Source of the DNA: Aquabacterium sp. CECT 9606
Lineage (GTDB): Bacteria > Pseudomonadota > Gammaproteobacteria > Burkholderiales > Burkholderiaceae_C
Length of the DNA stretch: 64,000 nucleotides
Assembly (NCBI RefSeq): GCF_918741295.1
Contig: NZ_CAKKNB010000003.1
Coordinates: forward strand, 558,001-622,000
Direction: 5' to 3'
Shown here: positions 61,291 through 64,000 of the stretch, piece after piece
Position numbering within the stretch: the first letter of the stretch is position 1
Layout of the letters: each line of letters opens with the position of its first letter
The notes under the pieces: model-generated
What the model was told of the DNA's origin: nothing
What the model saw: the letters and a program-made list of their open reading frames with translations, nothing else
Databases searched by the model: none
Translations under genes and position numbers: made by a program

Positions 61291-62757
61291 ATGGCACGTT
61301 GCCCTTTCTCCCTTTGGAGCCCCATCACCGGTTCATCAGGGCCACATCTCGGCGGACCATTCAAGATCATTCATCACACCACAGAAGGCAGTAACGCGCA
61401 GGGCGCGTTCAGCGCCTTCCAGCGCAATCGCTCGGATCCGCACTTCACCGTCGATGCGACGACGATTTACCAGCACATCGACACTGCGGAGGGTGCCCGG
61501 GCGCTTCGCAACGAGGTAGGCGGGGTGCAGACCAACCGTGACTCTGCCGTGCAAATCGAATTGGTGGGCTTTGCGCACCTCCCCAAGGACCGAAAGGCGC
61601 TGATCAACCTGGCGCGCCTGTGTCGCTGGATCGAGCAGACCCATGGCGTACCCAACATCTGGCCCGCAGGCCTGCCTAAGCCAGCCAAGAACGGCCGTGA
61701 CCCAGGCCAGCACAACCGGAGCGTCAACACCTGGGACAGCCAAAGTGGTCATTACGGCCACTGCCATGTGCCAGAAAATTCGCATTGGGACCCGGGCTAC
61801 ACAGAAGACGAGGCCAGCTTCCTGATGGAGGCCAGCTTCGACGCAGCCGGCAAGCTGATAAGCCCGCCCCCTCCAGCAGTGCCAACACGTGCGCCGCTCA
61901 AGCGCGCAGCCGGGCTGGTACCGAACAGCCATGCCCCACAACAGACCACATCAACCATGCCAGACCACGGCGTCGTGCCTACGGGCCTGCAGGCTTACGT
62001 GCGCGACTTGGCACTGTGGCCACCCTCCCCGCCACTACCAGGCACGCTCCCAAGCGCCGCCAAGAAGACGATCCGCCGTGCCGCAAATGCCCAGGTGACC
62101 AAGGATTCAGCCGGCATCAATATGGGTGGCGTGCTCTCTTTTGTCGAAGGAGTGAGCGAGGAGGATAAGAACGACGTGCTCTACTCTGTGCAGCTTGCGC
62201 AGCGCGCGGCCAGCGGCATGTTCGACCGATTCACTCAGACTCAGTTTTGGTATCAGAAGTACACCGAGGTTCTGCAGGCCCTGGGATGGGCCAGCGAGCA
62301 ATTCAGTTTTTCTCTCTTCAAGCAGGACGAAGGTGAGTTCCGCATGGACCAGGCCGCACTGGGCATCATCACTGCCGTGGCCACGCAAAACCAACTCGCA
62401 GTACTGAAGCAGGCAGTCGATGCGTTGTCAGAACTGGCCGAAGACGACGGTCCGATCGTGCTGTTTGACTTCCATTCGTCAGTGCAGTCCAGTGGCAACT
62501 TCCAACTGGGAGCGGTGCAGCGTACCGAGAATGGCGCTGTGTCGATGGCCCTCGGCAGTTTCTACTTTCATGCCGTGGACGGCCGTCGACGCTTTCTCTT
62601 CCTCGGATGGGGTGCGCGCAAAGTCCAGTTCTGGTCCGCCGCGCAGCGCATGACTCTGAACAAGGACTTCTACGCCCGCCGGCGTGCCGACGTCATTGCC
62701 AAACTCGACGCGGATGCCAAGAACTACATTGCAGACTTGAAGATCACCAAACGCTGA
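61291..62757 (+). CDS. N-acetylmuramoyl-L-alanine amidase-like protein with unknown C-terminal domain
   Basis: Residues of about 20-175 form an Amidase_2/PGRP-type zinc fold: IIHHTTEGS (His28/His29), VQIELVGF with Glu90, and GHYGHCHVPENSHWDPG with His157/His159. No signal peptide is present, as in phage-type endolysins or cytoplasmic toxins. A Pro-rich linker of about 195-265 leads to a C-terminal domain of about 220 residues (GINMGGVLSFVEGVSEEDKN, then ADDGPIVLFDFHSS) that I do not recognise. The start is 64 bp after the previous gene, so it is still likely in the same operon. Confidence 0.82.
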   Translation: MARCPFSLWSPITGSSGPHLGGPFKIIHHTTEGSNAQGAFSAFQRNRSDPHFTVDATTIYQHIDTAEGARALRNEVGGVQTNRDSAVQIELVGFAHLPKDRKALINLARLCRWIEQTHGVPNIWPAGLPKPAKNGRDPGQHNRSVNTWDSQSGHYGHCHVPENSHWDPGYTEDEASFLMEASFDAAGKLISPPPPAVPTRAPLKRAAGLVPNSHAPQQTTSTMPDHGVVPTGLQAYVRDLALWPPSPPLPGTLPSAAKKTIRRAANAQVTKDSAGINMGGVLSFVEGVSEEDKNDVLYSVQLAQRAASGMFDRFTQTQFWYQKYTEVLQALGWASEQFSFSLFKQDEGEFRMDQAALGIITAVATQNQLAVLKQAVDALSELAEDDGPIVLFDFHSSVQSSGNFQLGAVQRTENGAVSMALGSFYFHAVDGRRRFLFLGWGARKVQFWSAAQRMTLNKDFYARRRADVIAKLDADAKNYIADLKITKR

Positions 62758-62956
62758 TGCAGCATATATGGCCTATTGGGCAGAAGCGTACATCGCGGCC
62801 ACGAAATCAGGCAACGCATGGAACCGCAATACCGCCAATCACTTCTGCTGCACTGACTTCTTTTGCTCATTGCAGACTCATGACCACATTTGTCAGACAC
62901 CCGTGCCGCATCTCTAGGTACTCTGCGATTCAGCATCATCTTAGCGCCGATATTTC

Positions 62957-63619
62957 ATGAGGCATCTAGATCTCGTCCCGCGAGAAGTCGTAGCCGTTTG
63001 CGTAGCCCTTTTGATCGTCGCGTGCGTCTTGTTAGGCTCTCACTTTCTGCGTGCCGTGAATCGGATCAAAACAACGCGTCAAGGGGCCACGGACTTCCTT
63101 TCATACACGGCAGAATGGACCAAGTGGATGGCAGGCATCCAGACAGCAGCGCTTGGAGTGCTGGCCCTTGCCGTGCTGGACAAAGACTATCTGCATGGTC
63201 GAAGTCTCTCCGGAATGCAGTCGGCACTTGCCGTCTGCGCATTTGTATTGCTTGGATGCGCGCTTTTGGCCAGTGCATGGGTGCTCTCCTCGATACCATC
63301 TCAGGCAATTCGGCTTCATGCCGTTCTCGCCAAACAAACCGAACTGAACGCAGCCTTTGATATCTACGAACAGCCCGTTTACGGCTGGTTGGTCAAAGCT
63401 GATGGTGACCAAACGAAGAGAGATTCCAGGTGGGCAACGAAAGTGTTCACGTTCGGATACCTCCTAACTGTTAAGCACACATTCTGGGTCCTCGGACTTC
63501 TATGTCTCGGGGGGTTAGCGGCGACCATCTTTCTCACTCCGCCTCCGGCAAAGGCTGAGTGCCCTTCAGCCTCCCCCACGGTACGCACTACGCCAGCTGA
63601 ATCGAATCAAGGACCGTGA
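62957..63619 (+). CDS. multi-pass membrane protein of unknown function (220 aa)
   Basis: Four hydrophobic segments are visible at about 10-30 (VVAVCVALLIVACVLLGSHF), 57-75, 88-112 (LAVCAFVLLGCALLASAWVL) and 172-192 (FWVLGLLCLGGLAATIF). A cytoplasmic-looking loop of about 60 residues lies between the third and fourth. The family is unknown. The 199-bp gap before it (62758-62956) is non-coding, so it may have its own promoter. IS21 remnant sequence starts right after its stop. Confidence 0.75.
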   Translation: MRHLDLVPREVVAVCVALLIVACVLLGSHFLRAVNRIKTTRQGATDFLSYTAEWTKWMAGIQTAALGVLALAVLDKDYLHGRSLSGMQSALAVCAFVLLGCALLASAWVLSSIPSQAIRLHAVLAKQTELNAAFDIYEQPVYGWLVKADGDQTKRDSRWATKVFTFGYLLTVKHTFWVLGLLCLGGLAATIFLTPPPAKAECPSASPTVRTTPAESNQGP

Positions 63620-63629
63620 TCGACGTTGG

Positions 63630-63904
63630 TCTGGCGTGCCGTGGCGCAGGCATAGGTTTAGTTCGACGCCACCAGCGTGGCTACGAAGATCTCCGCGGCG
63701 CTGATCTCACCGGTAAGGGGGTCGATGACGGGCACAGTCTGCCCTGCCTGGGCCGCAAACAGCTTCTCACCGCCCACATGGGCTTGGCCCATCGAGCCGA
63801 CAACTCTTGAGCGCACGGACAACCTCGGTGTAACTGAGATTGGCGTGGAGGTGCAGGCGCAATGCTTCTCGGACCTGGCGCGTCGTGAGTCTGTTGGTTG
63901 GCAT
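63630..63904 (-). pseudogene. istA: internally deleted IS21-family istA
   Basis: ATG 63904 opens [20 protein letters not shown] and [12 protein letters not shown], the IstA DNA-binding N-terminus. Directly after it, in another frame, comes [20 protein letters not shown] and [15 protein letters not shown], the start of the IstA catalytic core. So about 100 codons are missing between them. A TAA replaces the expected Tyr codon after ASN, and the match fades near 63630. The gene is dead. Confidence 0.75.
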
Positions 63905-63951
63905 CGGCTCGGACCGAATAAAGCGGCGAACGTGAAGCCGGGTCAAACGAT

Positions 63952-64000
63952 GTGAAATGGCCCCCTGATTCACCGGGCACGGACTATTGCTAATCTTACG
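63952..64000 (-). mobile_element. IS21-family terminal sequence (continues past the window edge)
   Basis: These 49 bases lie upstream of the istA remnant. They are the inverted counterpart (45/49) of 43481-43529. The outer boundary of the element is not in the window. Confidence 0.65.

Noticed and set aside
60677..61519. 280-codon + frame overlapping the 165-aa gene and the amidase start
   Set aside because: It is Arg/Ser/His-rich, overlaps two better-supported genes and has no ribosome-binding site.
1..64000. CRISPR array, tRNA, rRNA or riboswitch
   Set aside because: I saw no regularly spaced direct repeats, cloverleaf with CCA-type end, or conserved RNA motif anywhere in the window.

Overview
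The window is from a Gram-negative bacterium. The gene families and the base and codon use point to a betaproteobacterium of the Burkholderiales, probably Comamonadaceae; this is inference, because no rRNA or core phylogenetic marker is present. It reads as an accessory, conflict-gene-rich region. There are two families of polymorphic (Rhs / toxin-complex) toxins, a type II secretion / MSH-pilus-like assembly operon, a membrane-anchored nuclease, two operons built around regulated proteases (trypsin-NACHT-FGE and caspase-like), and a patch of decayed insertion sequences.

Layout. (1) 1-11.4 kb, + strand, visibly more AT-rich than the rest: the end of a DUF1513-like gene, then a tandem duplication of about 5.6 kb. 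Each copy holds an Rhs protein split into two consecutive ORFs, each half with its own Sec signal peptide. The copies are almost identical over about 3.4 kb but end in unrelated C-terminal tips, each followed at once by a small candidate immunity gene. (2) 11.7-21.0 kb, +: eleven tightly overlapping genes for GspG/F/E, four inner-membrane assembly-type proteins (PilN/PilO/PilP or GspL/M/C-like), a lipoprotein secretin and three further pseudopilins. A perfect hairpin terminator and paired 22-bp repeats follow. (3) 21.5-22.9 kb, +: membrane-anchored DRGH (EndoG/NucA-type) nuclease. (4) 23.0-43.4 kb, -: a toxin-complex locus made of a fused TcB-TcC protein of 3086 aa with a variable tip, a broken chitosanase-like gene and a TcA protein of about 3600 aa. 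(5) 43.4-43.6 kb: an IS21-type terminal sequence cutting a small gene. (6) 43.7-52.4 kb, -: a compact eight-gene operon that couples a membrane-segment protein and a trypsin-NACHT-FGE STAND protein to a methyltransferase, a DUF2000-like protein, a small unknown, a glutamine-synthetase-like ligase and the two L-2,3-diaminopropionate enzymes SbnA and SbnB. (7) 52.4-55.5 kb: nested and chimeric IS remnants (IS5, IS630, second IS5-type, IS66, IS3/IS481). (8) 55.8-63.6 kb: a GDSL hydrolase (-) divergent from a + operon of metzincin-like metalloprotease, caspase-like protease, two unknowns and an amidase, then a membrane protein. (9) 63.6-64.0 kb: a decayed IS21 istA whose 49-bp terminal sequence is an inverted copy of the one at 43.5 kb.

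How the parts may work together. The Rhs halves carry Sec signals and sit directly upstream of a secretin/pseudopilin operon, which suggests but does not prove export by that apparatus. The TcA and TcBC genes would form an injection toxin. The most novel block is the 43.7-52.4 kb operon, where a protease-STAND sensor is co-transcribed with a complete L-Dap pathway and a candidate amino-acid ligase. It may be a small-molecule-linked conflict or signalling system. Together with the neighbouring caspase operon, it lies between inverted IS21 ends.
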